Origin: Flavobacteriaceae bacterium
Lineage (GTDB): Bacteria > Bacteroidota > Bacteroidia > Flavobacteriales > Flavobacteriaceae
Length of the DNA: 11,216 nt
Direction of reading: 5' to 3'
Assembly: GCA_003511845.1 (NCBI GenBank)
Contig: DOIV01000075.1
Coordinates: 465 to 11,680, forward strand
Shown here: one piece after another, positions 1 to 4,970 of the stretch
How the letters are laid out: each line of letters opens with the position of its first letter
Numbering within the stretch: position 1 is the stretch's first letter
Program-made: the position numbers and the translations under genes
Notes under the pieces: model-generated
Seen by the model: only the letters and a program-made list of their open reading frames with translations
The model's database searches: none
Told to the model about the DNA's origin: nothing

Positions 1-22
1 CTGAAACAAGTTCAAGGTGACG
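1..22. repeat. Dispersed palindromic repeat unit inside trpF (partial)
   Basis: On the minus strand this reads CGTCACCTTGAACTTGTTTC plus AG, nearly the same as the intergenic units at 3051-3079, 4507-4533 and 2910-2935, which share a core of TGAACTTGTTTCAG or TGAACTCGTTTCAG. It lies in the open trpF frame and is translated as RHLELVS. The half of the hairpin beyond base 1 is missing, so full length is unknown. Confidence 0.7.
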
Positions 23-286
23 CAATGCATCACAAAACTCTGGAGATTCATCACCATGTAATTGTACGGCGTGTAAATCATATTGCTGTACTTTTTCGAT
101 AATATATGCTAATGAAGCATTTACAAAAACGCCTGTTTTTTTGATGCTTTTAGGAAGCGAGGGTATTTCACCATCAAAAAAACGTGCAGATTTATCATAG
201 AAAATAAAGCCTAGATAGTCGGGTTGCAATGCTGCAATGACTTGGATATTTTCTTGGAATTTCATTCCACATACTTTAAGCCTCAT
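1..286 (-). CDS. trpF: Phosphoribosylanthranilate isomerase, N-terminal 95 residues (cut by window edge)
   Basis: Reading the minus strand from the ATG at 286 gives MRLKVCGMKF..., followed by GFIFYDKSARFF, GVFVN and YDLHAVQLHGDESPEFC. These are hallmark TrpF motifs: KVCGM carries the catalytic cysteine near residue 6, and QLHG lies on a later strand of the TIM barrel. The enzyme performs the Amadori rearrangement of phosphoribosylanthranilate to CdRP, the step before TrpC. A second in-frame ATG at 265 would remove the KVCGM motif, so 286 is the start. The gene follows trpC by 79 bp on the same strand, in the usual Bacteroidota order. The reading frame is open to base 1. Its last visible residues, RHLELVS, are encoded by a dispersed palindromic repeat rather than ordinary TrpF sequence (see 1-22). 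Identification is firm; the C-terminal part, with the catalytic aspartate, lies outside the window. Confidence 0.93.
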   Translation of the reverse strand, partial: MRLKVCGMKFQENIQVIAALQPDYLGFIFYDKSARFFDGEIPSLPKSIKKTGVFVNASLAYIIEKVQQYDLHAVQLHGDESPEFCDALRHLELVS

Positions 287-294
287 ACTTTTGT

Positions 295-370
295 GTCATT
301 CCCTCGTAGGAGGGAATCTTATTAATTATACTCCGATTATAAATGGATTCCTGTTTACACAAGAATTATA
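295..370. repeat. Two-hairpin composite repeat between trpC and trpF
   Basis: The first unit (295-320) begins GTCATTCC and forms an 8-bp stem, ATTCCCTC with GAGGGAAT (298-305 and 310-317), around a GTAG loop. After a 24-bp AT-rich spacer, a second unit in the opposite orientation (345-366) forms ATTCCTGT/ACAAGAAT with one mismatch, which becomes a G-U pair in the minus-strand RNA. The layout, spacing and inner borders (GGAATCTT, then GGATTCC) match the composite between atpA and atpG. It fills nearly all of the 79-bp gap and its right end overlaps the trpC stop codon. Confidence 0.7.
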
Positions 371-375
371 AATGG
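336..375. repeat. 11-bp direct repeat flanking one hairpin unit at the trpC 3' end
   Basis: ATTATAAATGG occurs at 336-346 and again, identically, at 365-375, bracketing an 18-bp hairpin segment. The second copy contains the trpC stop codon. The arrangement resembles a target-site duplication around an inserted element, but slippage or local duplication would look the same. Confidence 0.6.
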
Positions 376-1163
376 CCATAAATTTTCAATTTAGTGATAA
401 ATTCTTTCGCACTTTTACCTGGATTATCAGTTTTCATAAAATTTTCTCCAATTAAAAAACCTTGATACCCATAAGGTTTTAATTCTTGTATGGCTTCAAC
501 AGAGCTAATTCCGCTTTCTGAGACTTTTACAAAGTCATCAGGAATAAGACTTGCCAATTGCTTACTCATATCTAAACTTACTTCAAAAGTTTTTAAATTT
601 CTATTGTTTACACCTAACATATCTATGTTTGGCATGATAGATTTTTGCAATTCTTCTTCGTTATGCACTTCCAATAACACATCTAATCCCAATCTTTTTG
701 CAAACTCAGAAAACTGCTTTATTTCTTGTTTTGTCAACACTGCTGCAATCAACAAAATAACATCTGCACCAAAAGCTTTGGCTTCTAATAACTGATATTC
801 ATCTATGACAAAGTCCTTTCGCAATACTGGTAAATTACAACTTTCTCTAGCTAAAATTAAATCGTCTAAAGTGCCTCCAAAATAAATTTCATCGGTTAAA
901 ACAGACATGCCACAAACACCTGCATTTTCATAACCTATGGCAACATCTTCAACAGTTGCAGTATCATTAATAACCGATTTTGATGGCGACTTACGCTTAA
1001 ATTCGGCTATAATTCCTGTTTTACTGTTTTTTAGTTTGTCAACTAAAGAAATGGTTTTTCGTACTAAAAAAGGTGTTTTTTCTAACACTTGAATAGGAAT
1101 ATATTCCTTTTTTAAAGCTACTTCCTTTCTTTTGTCTAGTATAATTTTGTCTAGTATGTTCAT
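366..1163 (-). CDS. trpC: Indole-3-glycerol-phosphate synthase
   Basis: A 265-residue single-domain TIM barrel that closes the indole ring: it converts CdRP to indole-3-glycerol phosphate with loss of CO2 and water. Family residues are all visible. EFKRKSPS carries Glu54 and Lys56, LPVLRKDF gives the catalytic Lys116, LLEVH gives Glu165, GVNNRNL gives Asn187, and VSESGIS gives Glu216; GFLIGE forms the phosphate-binding region near 236-240. Length is normal for a monofunctional TrpC, so it is not fused to TrpF, which is a separate gene downstream. It lies 104 bp after trpD. The last residues (YGHL) and the stop codon lie in sequence that overlaps a repeat element, so the extreme C-terminus may have been remodelled by that insertion. 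No clear Shine-Dalgarno is seen, as expected in this phylum. Confidence 0.96.
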   Translation of the reverse strand: MNILDKIILDKRKEVALKKEYIPIQVLEKTPFLVRKTISLVDKLKNSKTGIIAEFKRKSPSKSVINDTATVEDVAIGYENAGVCGMSVLTDEIYFGGTLDDLILARESCNLPVLRKDFVIDEYQLLEAKAFGADVILLIAAVLTKQEIKQFSEFAKRLGLDVLLEVHNEEELQKSIMPNIDMLGVNNRNLKTFEVSLDMSKQLASLIPDDFVKVSESGISSVEAIQELKPYGYQGFLIGENFMKTDNPGKSAKEFITKLKIYGHL

Positions 1164-1168
1164 AGTTC

Positions 1169-1214
1169 AGTATTTAGATGGTAGTATTCAGTTGGTAATA
1201 TTTTTTTTACCAAC
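1169..1214. repeat. Degenerate 14-bp tandem repeat plus hairpin between trpD and trpC
   Basis: AGTATTTAGATGGT (1169-1182) is followed directly by AGTATTCAGTTGGT (1183-1196), which matches at 12 of 14 positions; each splits into two related 7-mers beginning AG. The end of the second copy forms an 8-bp hairpin, GTTGGTAA with TTACCAAC (1191-1198 and 1207-1214), around a T-rich loop. There is no T run after the stem on either strand, so it does not look like a terminator. Together with its flanks it fills the 104-bp trpD-trpC gap. Confidence 0.65.
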
Positions 1215-1267
1215 TCAAACTGCTTACGATTTACTTAATTTATTTTTACTCATGGGTTAAATAATTA

Positions 1268-2263
1268 TTACTGTTTACTAATTTTCTGTAATTCCTGCAA
1301 CACTTCCAATCCTTTACCACTTAATAACGATTCTTTTGCCAATTCAAAGCCTTCTTTTGGTGTTAAATTTTTTACCGTAGCAATTGCCATTCCCGCATTG
1401 GCAGACACCACATTATTTTGAGCATCTGTACCTTTTCCACTAATTATTTTCATAAATATCTTGGCAGATTCTTCAACGGTATCACCTCCAAAAATGTCTT
1501 GTTGTTGAATTTGTTGTACACCAAAATCATTAGGACTTAACATGGTTTCTGTTTTGTTTGAAATTGCTTTTGTATCTCCTGTTAAAGAAATTTCATCATA
1601 GCCATCTAAGGCATATAAAATTGTGTAATTTTTATCCGATTTTTGATAGAGATAACTATACATCCTCGCCAATTCTAAATTAAAAACACCTACCAATTGA
1701 TTTTTTGGAAAGGATGGATTCACCATCGGCCCTAACATATTGAAAAAGGTTTTTACACCCAATGCTTTACGGATGGGTGCTACGTTTTTCATTGCTGGAT
1801 GAAATAACGGAGCATGCAACACACAAATACCAGCTTGATCTAAACTCTTTTTAAGAAACTCTTTATCATTACTGAATTTAATGCCTAAAAACTCCATCAC
1901 ATTACTTGAACCTGAAATGGAAGAAACTCCGTAATTACCATGTTTGGTAACTTTTACTCCAGCTCCAGCCGTTACAAAAGAGGATAATGTAGAAATATTA
2001 AAAGTATTTTTACCATCACCACCTGTACCGCATAAATCGACCGTATTATAATCAGAAAAATCAATAGCAATACACAGTTCTAACAAAGCGTCTCTAAAAC
2101 CTTCTAATTCTTCAACAGTTACACTTCGCATCATATATACGGTTAAAAAAGATGCTATTTGACTCTGATTGTAATCTCCTTTTGAAATATTAACCAATAC
2201 CTGTTTTGCCTCTTCTTTTGAAATGGTTTCGTGATTGATTAATCTGTTTAATAGTTGTTTCAT
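1268..2263 (-). CDS. trpD: Anthranilate phosphoribosyltransferase
   Basis: A 331-residue enzyme that joins anthranilate to PRPP, giving phosphoribosylanthranilate. The PRPP/Mg site appears as CGTGGDGKNTFNIST (GTGGDG at residues 79-84), followed by VTKHGN (107-110). The anthranilate-side motif is APIRKALGVKTFFNMLGP, with Arg165, and the second metal-binding pair is Asp223-Glu224 in LDGYDEIS. Length and motif order are those of a stand-alone TrpD, not the TrpG-TrpD fusion found in enterobacteria; TrpG is a separate upstream gene here. It starts 75 bp after trpG and is followed by trpC. Both gaps contain degenerate tandem repeats rather than terminators, so co-transcription with the operon is expected. 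Confidence 0.96.
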   Translation of the reverse strand: MKQLLNRLINHETISKEEAKQVLVNISKGDYNQSQIASFLTVYMMRSVTVEELEGFRDALLELCIAIDFSDYNTVDLCGTGGDGKNTFNISTLSSFVTAGAGVKVTKHGNYGVSSISGSSNVMEFLGIKFSNDKEFLKKSLDQAGICVLHAPLFHPAMKNVAPIRKALGVKTFFNMLGPMVNPSFPKNQLVGVFNLELARMYSYLYQKSDKNYTILYALDGYDEISLTGDTKAISNKTETMLSPNDFGVQQIQQQDIFGGDTVEESAKIFMKIISGKGTDAQNNVVSANAGMAIATVKNLTPKEGFELAKESLLSGKGLEVLQELQKISKQ

Positions 2264-2269
2264 GTTTGT

Positions 2270-2338
2270 AGTATTGAGAAATGAGTATTGAGAAATGAGA
2301 CAAAAGGTATCTCAATACTCAGTACTAATTTCTAGTAT
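2270..2338. repeat. Heptamer-type tandem repeat with inverted partner between trpG and trpD
   Basis: Two perfect tandem copies of AGTATTGAGAAATG (2270-2283 and 2284-2297) are followed by inverted material. GAGTATTGAGA (2283-2293) pairs perfectly with TCTCAATACTC (2310-2320) as an 11-bp stem with a 16-nt loop. The remainder (about 2311-2345) reads as successive 7-mers CTCAATA, CTCAGTA, CTAATTT, CTAGTAT, CTAATTT, running into the trpG stop. A period of 7 is therefore visible on both sides of the hairpin. The repeat occupies essentially the whole 75-bp gap. Confidence 0.75.
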
Positions 2339-2905
2339 CTAATTTTTAACCCAATTCTCTAACATCTTTTTTCCATCAGGTGTTAATACCGATTCTGGAT
2401 GAAATTGCACCGCTTTTACATCGTATTTTCTATGTCTTAACGACATGATTTGTCCGTTTTTATCTACTGACGTTACCTCTAATTCATTTGGTAAATCAGT
2501 ATCAACAACCCAAGAGTGATACCTACCAACTTGAAGAGTTTTTTCTAAACCTTTAAATAGTGGCTCATCGTTTACAGTAACTTCTATTTCAGTTGCTACA
2601 CCGTGATAAACGGTATCTAAATTGAGTATACTTCCTCCAAAAACCTCAGCAATGGCTTGTTGCCCCAAACACACACCTAAAATACTTTTAGTGGCTGCAT
2701 ATTTTTTAATGATTGGTTTTAATAATCCCGCTTCATCAGGAATCCCTGGCCCTGGTGATAATACAATTTTATCAAAAGGTTCAACCTCTTCTAAGGTTAA
2801 TTTATCGTTTCGTTTTACGGTTACTTCACAATCTAAATCCTCTAAATAATGAACTAAATTATACGTAAAACTATCGTAATTATCTATGACTAATATTTTT
2901 TTCAT
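2339..2905 (-). CDS. trpG: Anthranilate synthase component II (glutamine amidotransferase)
   Basis: A 188-residue class I glutamine amidotransferase that releases ammonia from glutamine and channels it to TrpE. It starts MKKILVIDNYDSFTYNL, the standard family opening. PGPG lies at 51-54, the nucleophile is Cys79 in GVCLGQ, and the His169/Glu171 pair is in QFHPES. The frame is open upstream to an ATG at 3007, but those extra 34 codons are only translated repeat sequence (2910-3000), so 2905 is the right start. TrpG proteins in this position often also serve PabB for folate synthesis; the sequence does not settle that. It is 180 bp from trpE, unusually far for subunits needed in equal amounts, because two repeat elements lie between. 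Confidence 0.95.
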   Translation of the reverse strand: MKKILVIDNYDSFTYNLVHYLEDLDCEVTVKRNDKLTLEEVEPFDKIVLSPGPGIPDEAGLLKPIIKKYAATKSILGVCLGQQAIAEVFGGSILNLDTVYHGVATEIEVTVNDEPLFKGLEKTLQVGRYHSWVVDTDLPNELEVTSVDKNGQIMSLRHRKYDVKAVQFHPESVLTPDGKKMLENWVKN

Positions 2906-2908
2906 AAT

Positions 2909-3000
2909 CTTATCCTGAACTCGTTTCAGGATCTTTTTAAATTTTAATTCTACTTTTAATAACTGGATTCCTGCTCCCGAAGCCTCGGGACAGGAATGAC
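2909..3000. repeat. Two-hairpin composite repeat directly upstream of trpG
   Basis: The left unit pairs ATCCTGAA (2912-2919) with TTCAGGAT (2925-2932) around a CTCGT loop. A roughly 29-bp AT-rich spacer follows. The right unit (2965-3000) runs from GGATTCC to GGAATGAC and pairs ATTCCTG and TCCCGA with TCGGGA and CAGGAAT, with one bulged C and an AGCC loop. The two units point toward each other as in the composites at 295-370 and 9539-9611, but their loops and inner stems differ, with stem pairing kept. Its left end is only 4 bp from the trpG start codon, so the hairpin sits at the translation start region. Confidence 0.75.
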
Positions 3001-3012
3001 AAATCATTGTTA

Positions 3013-3080
3013 CACACCCCTAGCCCCTCTCAAGAGGGGATTTGTATTTATGAGATGCTGAAACAAGTTCAGCATCACGT
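3013..3080. repeat. Second composite repeat, at the trpE 3' end
   Basis: The left unit contains CCCCTAGCCCCTCTCAAGAG followed by GGG, with stem CCCCTC/GAGGGG (3024-3029 and 3034-3039) and a TCAA loop. The right unit pairs GATGCTGAA (3054-3062) with TTCAGCATC (3068-3076) around an ACAAG loop, a perfect 9-bp stem. The right unit belongs to the same group as 4507-4533 and 1-22; the left one resembles the unit at 8629-8664. It abuts the element at 2909-3000, so two different composites are stacked in one 180-bp gap. Confidence 0.7.
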
Positions 3081-3085
3081 TGCAC

Positions 3086-4489
3086 TTACACCTTTTCAGC
3101 CAATTCAATTGCTTTTGTCAAGGCTCCTAATTTATTATACACTTCTTGTAATTCGTTTTCTGGATCTGATTTTGACACCAATCCTGCTCCTGCTTGCCAA
3201 TGCAATTCGTGGTTTTTACTTAAAAAAGTTCGTATCATAATGGCGTGGTTAAAATTACCATCAAAATCCATAAAACCTATAGCTCCTCCATAAAAAGTTC
3301 TATTTGTTTTTTCATATTGCTCTATCAATTGCATGGCTCTATGTTTAGGTGCTCCACTTAACGTACCTGCAGGAAATGTATCTGCTACCATTTGCATGGT
3401 TGTTGTATTTTCATCTTTCTTTCCTGTTACTTTACTTACCAAATGAATTACATGAGAGAAAAATTGTACTTCTCTGTAAGTTTCAACTTTAACCTCACTA
3501 CCATGTCTACTTAAATCATTTCTTGCCAAATCAACCAGCATCACATGTTCAGCATTTTCTTTTTCGTCTACAGATAATTGCTTTGCCAATTCGGCATCTT
3601 TTTCATCATTACCAGAACGTTTAAATGTCCCTGCAATCGGGTGTATTTCTGCCCGACCATCTTGAACGATAAATTGTGCTTCGGGTGAGCTTCCGAAAAT
3701 TTTAAAATCTCCATAATCAAAATAAAATAGATAGGGAGACGGATTTATACTACGCAATGTCCTGTAGACATTAAACTCATCGCCTTTAAAACCTTGGGTG
3801 AACTTTTTAGATAATACTAATTGAAACACATCACCTCTTGCACAATGTTTTTTAGCAATTTCTACATGCTCTTTATAATCATTATCCGTTAAATTAGAAC
3901 TGATTTCTCCGTCTTGTGAAAATGTATAGGTAGTGAAATTTTGAGCTTTTATCAATTGATGAATACCTTCAATATTACTTTCTGTATTATAAGTATGTGC
4001 AAAAATATAGGCATGATTTTTAAAATGATTGATGGCAATAATATTTTGATAAACGGCATAATAAATATCAGGAATTTCTAAGGAATTATCCTTTTTAGAA
4101 ATTTCAACATCTTCAAAATATCGTACAGCATCATAAGCGGTATAACCGAAAAGTCCGTTATTTATAAACTTGAATTTTTGCTCTTTATCAACTTCAAATT
4201 GTTTTGAAAACTGATGAATTACATTTGGCACATCTGTAGTTGCATCAATGAGTTGTTCTTCTGTACTTCTATCAGGAAAGGTTTGGGTAATCTTTTCATT
4301 TTCAACTTTAATAGAAGCTATCGGATTGAAACAGATATATGAAAAGCTATTGTCATTGCCATGATAATCACTACTCTCTAATAATATACTATTTGGATAT
4401 TTATCTCGTATTTTTAGATAAACACTTACAGGTGTAATGGTATCTGCTATTATTTTTTTATGGTTAGTTTTTAGACTGTATGTTTTCAT
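3086..4489 (-). CDS. trpE: Anthranilate synthase component I
   Basis: A 467-residue enzyme that aminates chorismate to anthranilate using ammonia delivered by TrpG. The N-terminal regulatory part has LLES (residues 36-39), the tryptophan-binding motif of feedback-inhibited TrpE. The C-terminal chorismate-binding domain shows PIAGT (284-288), DLARNDLSR (320-328), FPAGTLSGAPK (372-382) and the glycine-rich QAGAG near 432-436. The alanine in PIAGT favours TrpE; the related PabB proteins have lysine there. It is the first structural gene of the operon and begins about 112 bp after the trpL stop codon, with the attenuator and a small repeat in between. The start ATG is preceded by an A-rich stretch (AACAAAAATG) rather than a Shine-Dalgarno. 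Two layers of tryptophan control, enzyme inhibition and attenuation, are suggested. Confidence 0.96.
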   Translation of the reverse strand: MKTYSLKTNHKKIIADTITPVSVYLKIRDKYPNSILLESSDYHGNDNSFSYICFNPIASIKVENEKITQTFPDRSTEEQLIDATTDVPNVIHQFSKQFEVDKEQKFKFINNGLFGYTAYDAVRYFEDVEISKKDNSLEIPDIYYAVYQNIIAINHFKNHAYIFAHTYNTESNIEGIHQLIKAQNFTTYTFSQDGEISSNLTDNDYKEHVEIAKKHCARGDVFQLVLSKKFTQGFKGDEFNVYRTLRSINPSPYLFYFDYGDFKIFGSSPEAQFIVQDGRAEIHPIAGTFKRSGNDEKDAELAKQLSVDEKENAEHVMLVDLARNDLSRHGSEVKVETYREVQFFSHVIHLVSKVTGKKDENTTTMQMVADTFPAGTLSGAPKHRAMQLIEQYEKTNRTFYGGAIGFMDFDGNFNHAIMIRTFLSKNHELHWQAGAGLVSKSDPENELQEVYNKLGALTKAIELAEKV

Positions 4490-4506
4490 TTTTGTTCTTG
4501 TTGATG

Positions 4507-4533
4507 AGATACTGAAACGAGTTCAGTATGACG
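4507..4533. repeat. Single hairpin repeat unit in the trpE leader
   Basis: ATACTGAA (4509-4516) pairs with TTCAGTAT (4522-4529), an 8-bp stem with an ACGAG loop. On the minus strand it begins CGTCATACTGAACTCG. It lies between the attenuator T run and the trpE start codon, so only transcripts that escape termination carry it. It is the same class as 3051-3079. Confidence 0.7.
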
Positions 4534-4539
4534 TAAACT

Positions 4540-4570
4540 AAAAAAGGCTTGTCGTGATTGACAAGCCTTT
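4540..4570 (-). terminator. Intrinsic terminator of the trp attenuator
   Basis: In the minus-strand RNA, GGCTTGTC (4567-4560) pairs with GACAAGCC (4553-4546) around an AATCAC loop. AAA/TTT pairs extend the stem to 11 bp and a T run follows. It stands about 32 nt after the trpL stop codon and 50 nt before trpE, the standard position for an attenuator. Confidence 0.88.
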
Positions 4571-4605
4571 ATATATTTTATTTTTAAATATGATAATAGG
4601 ATTAC
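4561..4605 (-). promoter_or_regulatory. Possible antiterminator pairing
   Basis: GTAATCCT (4605-4598), which overlaps the trpL stop codon, can pair with AGGCTTGT (4568-4561) in the 5' arm of the terminator, with two G-U pairs and one mismatch. An AT-only hairpin (ATATTT/AAATAT) can form inside. A ribosome finishing trpL would cover the upstream arm, whereas one stalled at the Trp codons about 30 nt earlier would leave it free. The pairing is weak and was found by eye, so this is a candidate only. Confidence 0.35.
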
Positions 4606-4664
4606 TTCACGAATTTTACGTTTCGAGAGCACCACCACCAATTTGTATTTAATACTGTATTCAT
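4602..4664 (-). CDS. trpL: Tryptophan operon leader peptide
   Basis: A 20-codon open frame starting at the ATG at 4664 encodes MNTVLNTNWWWCSRNVKFVK and ends with TAA at 4602-4604. Three consecutive Trp codons (TGG at 4640-4632) form the stalling site. The peptide lies between a good trp promoter and an intrinsic terminator, directly ahead of trpE. When charged tRNA-Trp is scarce the ribosome should pause at the Trp run and let transcription continue; when it is plentiful, the ribosome reaches the stop codon and the terminator forms. The peptide itself has no expected function after translation. It is too short for ordinary gene callers. The Trp run, position and downstream hairpin together make the call strong; the exact alternative RNA fold is less certain. 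Confidence 0.9.
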   Translation of the reverse strand: MNTVLNTNWWWCSRNVKFVK

Positions 4665-4681
4665 ATTTAATTTGATTTAGA

Positions 4682-4711
4682 CAAATGTAATCATTTTTTT
4701 GAATTCACAAA
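4682..4711 (-). promoter_or_regulatory. trp operon promoter, Bacteroidota type
   Basis: On the minus strand TACATTTG (4689-4682) matches the Bacteroidota -7 consensus TANNTTTG exactly. TTTG (4711-4708) sits 18 nt upstream, where the -33 element is expected. Transcription would begin around 4675-4678, leaving only about 11-14 nt before the trpL start codon. Confidence 0.75.
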
Positions 4712-4713
4712 AT

Positions 4714-4738
4714 ATAATTAAACGTCTATTTTAATTAT
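4714..4738. promoter_or_regulatory. AT-only 9-bp dyad just upstream of the trp promoter
   Basis: ATAATTAAA (4714-4722) and TTTAATTAT (4730-4738) form a perfect inverted repeat with a 7-bp centre, ending 2 bp from the -33 element. It could be a binding site for a regulator or a UP-like element, or a weak terminator for the dehydrogenase transcript arriving from upstream. Its stem has no G-C pairs, so the terminator reading is the weaker one. Confidence 0.4.
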
Positions 4739-4745
4739 GGTGTAA

Positions 4746-4946
4746 CTATTCACTAATTATTGCAGTAGAACCTTTAGGATAAATTGAATGTGGTACTATA
4801 AAACCTAACATTCCATAGCTCATTTGCTCTTCAAATCCCTTAGGAAGATTGTCTAGAATTACTTTTCTAAGTTTCGTAATAGCTTTATTTCTGTCATCAG
4901 GTAATGATTTTATATATGCTGATGGAGTTTTTGCATCTGAAGTCAT
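4746..4946 (-). pseudogene. Truncated DUF1801 (YdhG-like) domain protein remnant
   Basis: The 66-residue product begins with a recognisable DUF1801 N-terminus: SAYIKSLPDDRNKAITKLRKVI, then GFEEQMSYGMLGFIVPHSIYPKG. In intact relatives, usually 110-150 residues, the sequence continues after YPKG into a conserved second half that I recall as having a PLPF-type and an ASQKN-type motif. Here it runs instead into STAIISE and a stop. I looked for the missing half in the other frames down to the trp promoter and did not see it, so it is deleted rather than frameshifted. It starts 24 bp after the dehydrogenase stop and was probably co-transcribed with it. The family's biochemical role is poorly defined. 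A functional short protein cannot be excluded. Confidence 0.65.
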
Positions 4947-4970
4947 AATTAAGATATTTATGCTTCTAAT

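Noticed and set aside
490..795. Plus-strand open frame of 101 codons opposite trpC
   Set aside because: It is antisense to a strongly conserved enzyme, has no recognisable motif and no promoter or ribosome-binding context.
1191..1214. Intrinsic terminator between trpD and trpC
   Set aside because: The stem is followed by no T run in either direction; the T-rich part is in the loop. Termination here would also split the operon.
2622..2849. Plus-strand frame opposite trpG, and similar frames at 5125-5370, 6454-6648 (minus) and 6683-6874 (minus)
   Set aside because: All are antisense to genes with intact family motifs and have no independent coding signal.
2906..3007. N-terminal extension of trpG by 34 codons from an ATG at 3007
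   Set aside because: The extra residues are translated palindromic repeat sequence, and the family start motif MKKILVIDNYDSF begins exactly at 2905.
295..3080. CRISPR array
   Set aside because: Repeats are palindromic, differ in sequence, and are not regularly spaced by unique spacers of constant length; no cas gene is present.
3007..3240. Plus-strand open frame of 77 codons over the repeat and the trpE 3' end
   Set aside because: Its first third is the repeat at 3013-3080 and the rest is antisense to trpE, so it is a chance frame.
4740..4800. Frameshift that could restore the DUF1801 C-terminus
   Set aside because: The other minus-strand frames down to the trp promoter show no sequence resembling the missing half, so deletion is the better explanation.
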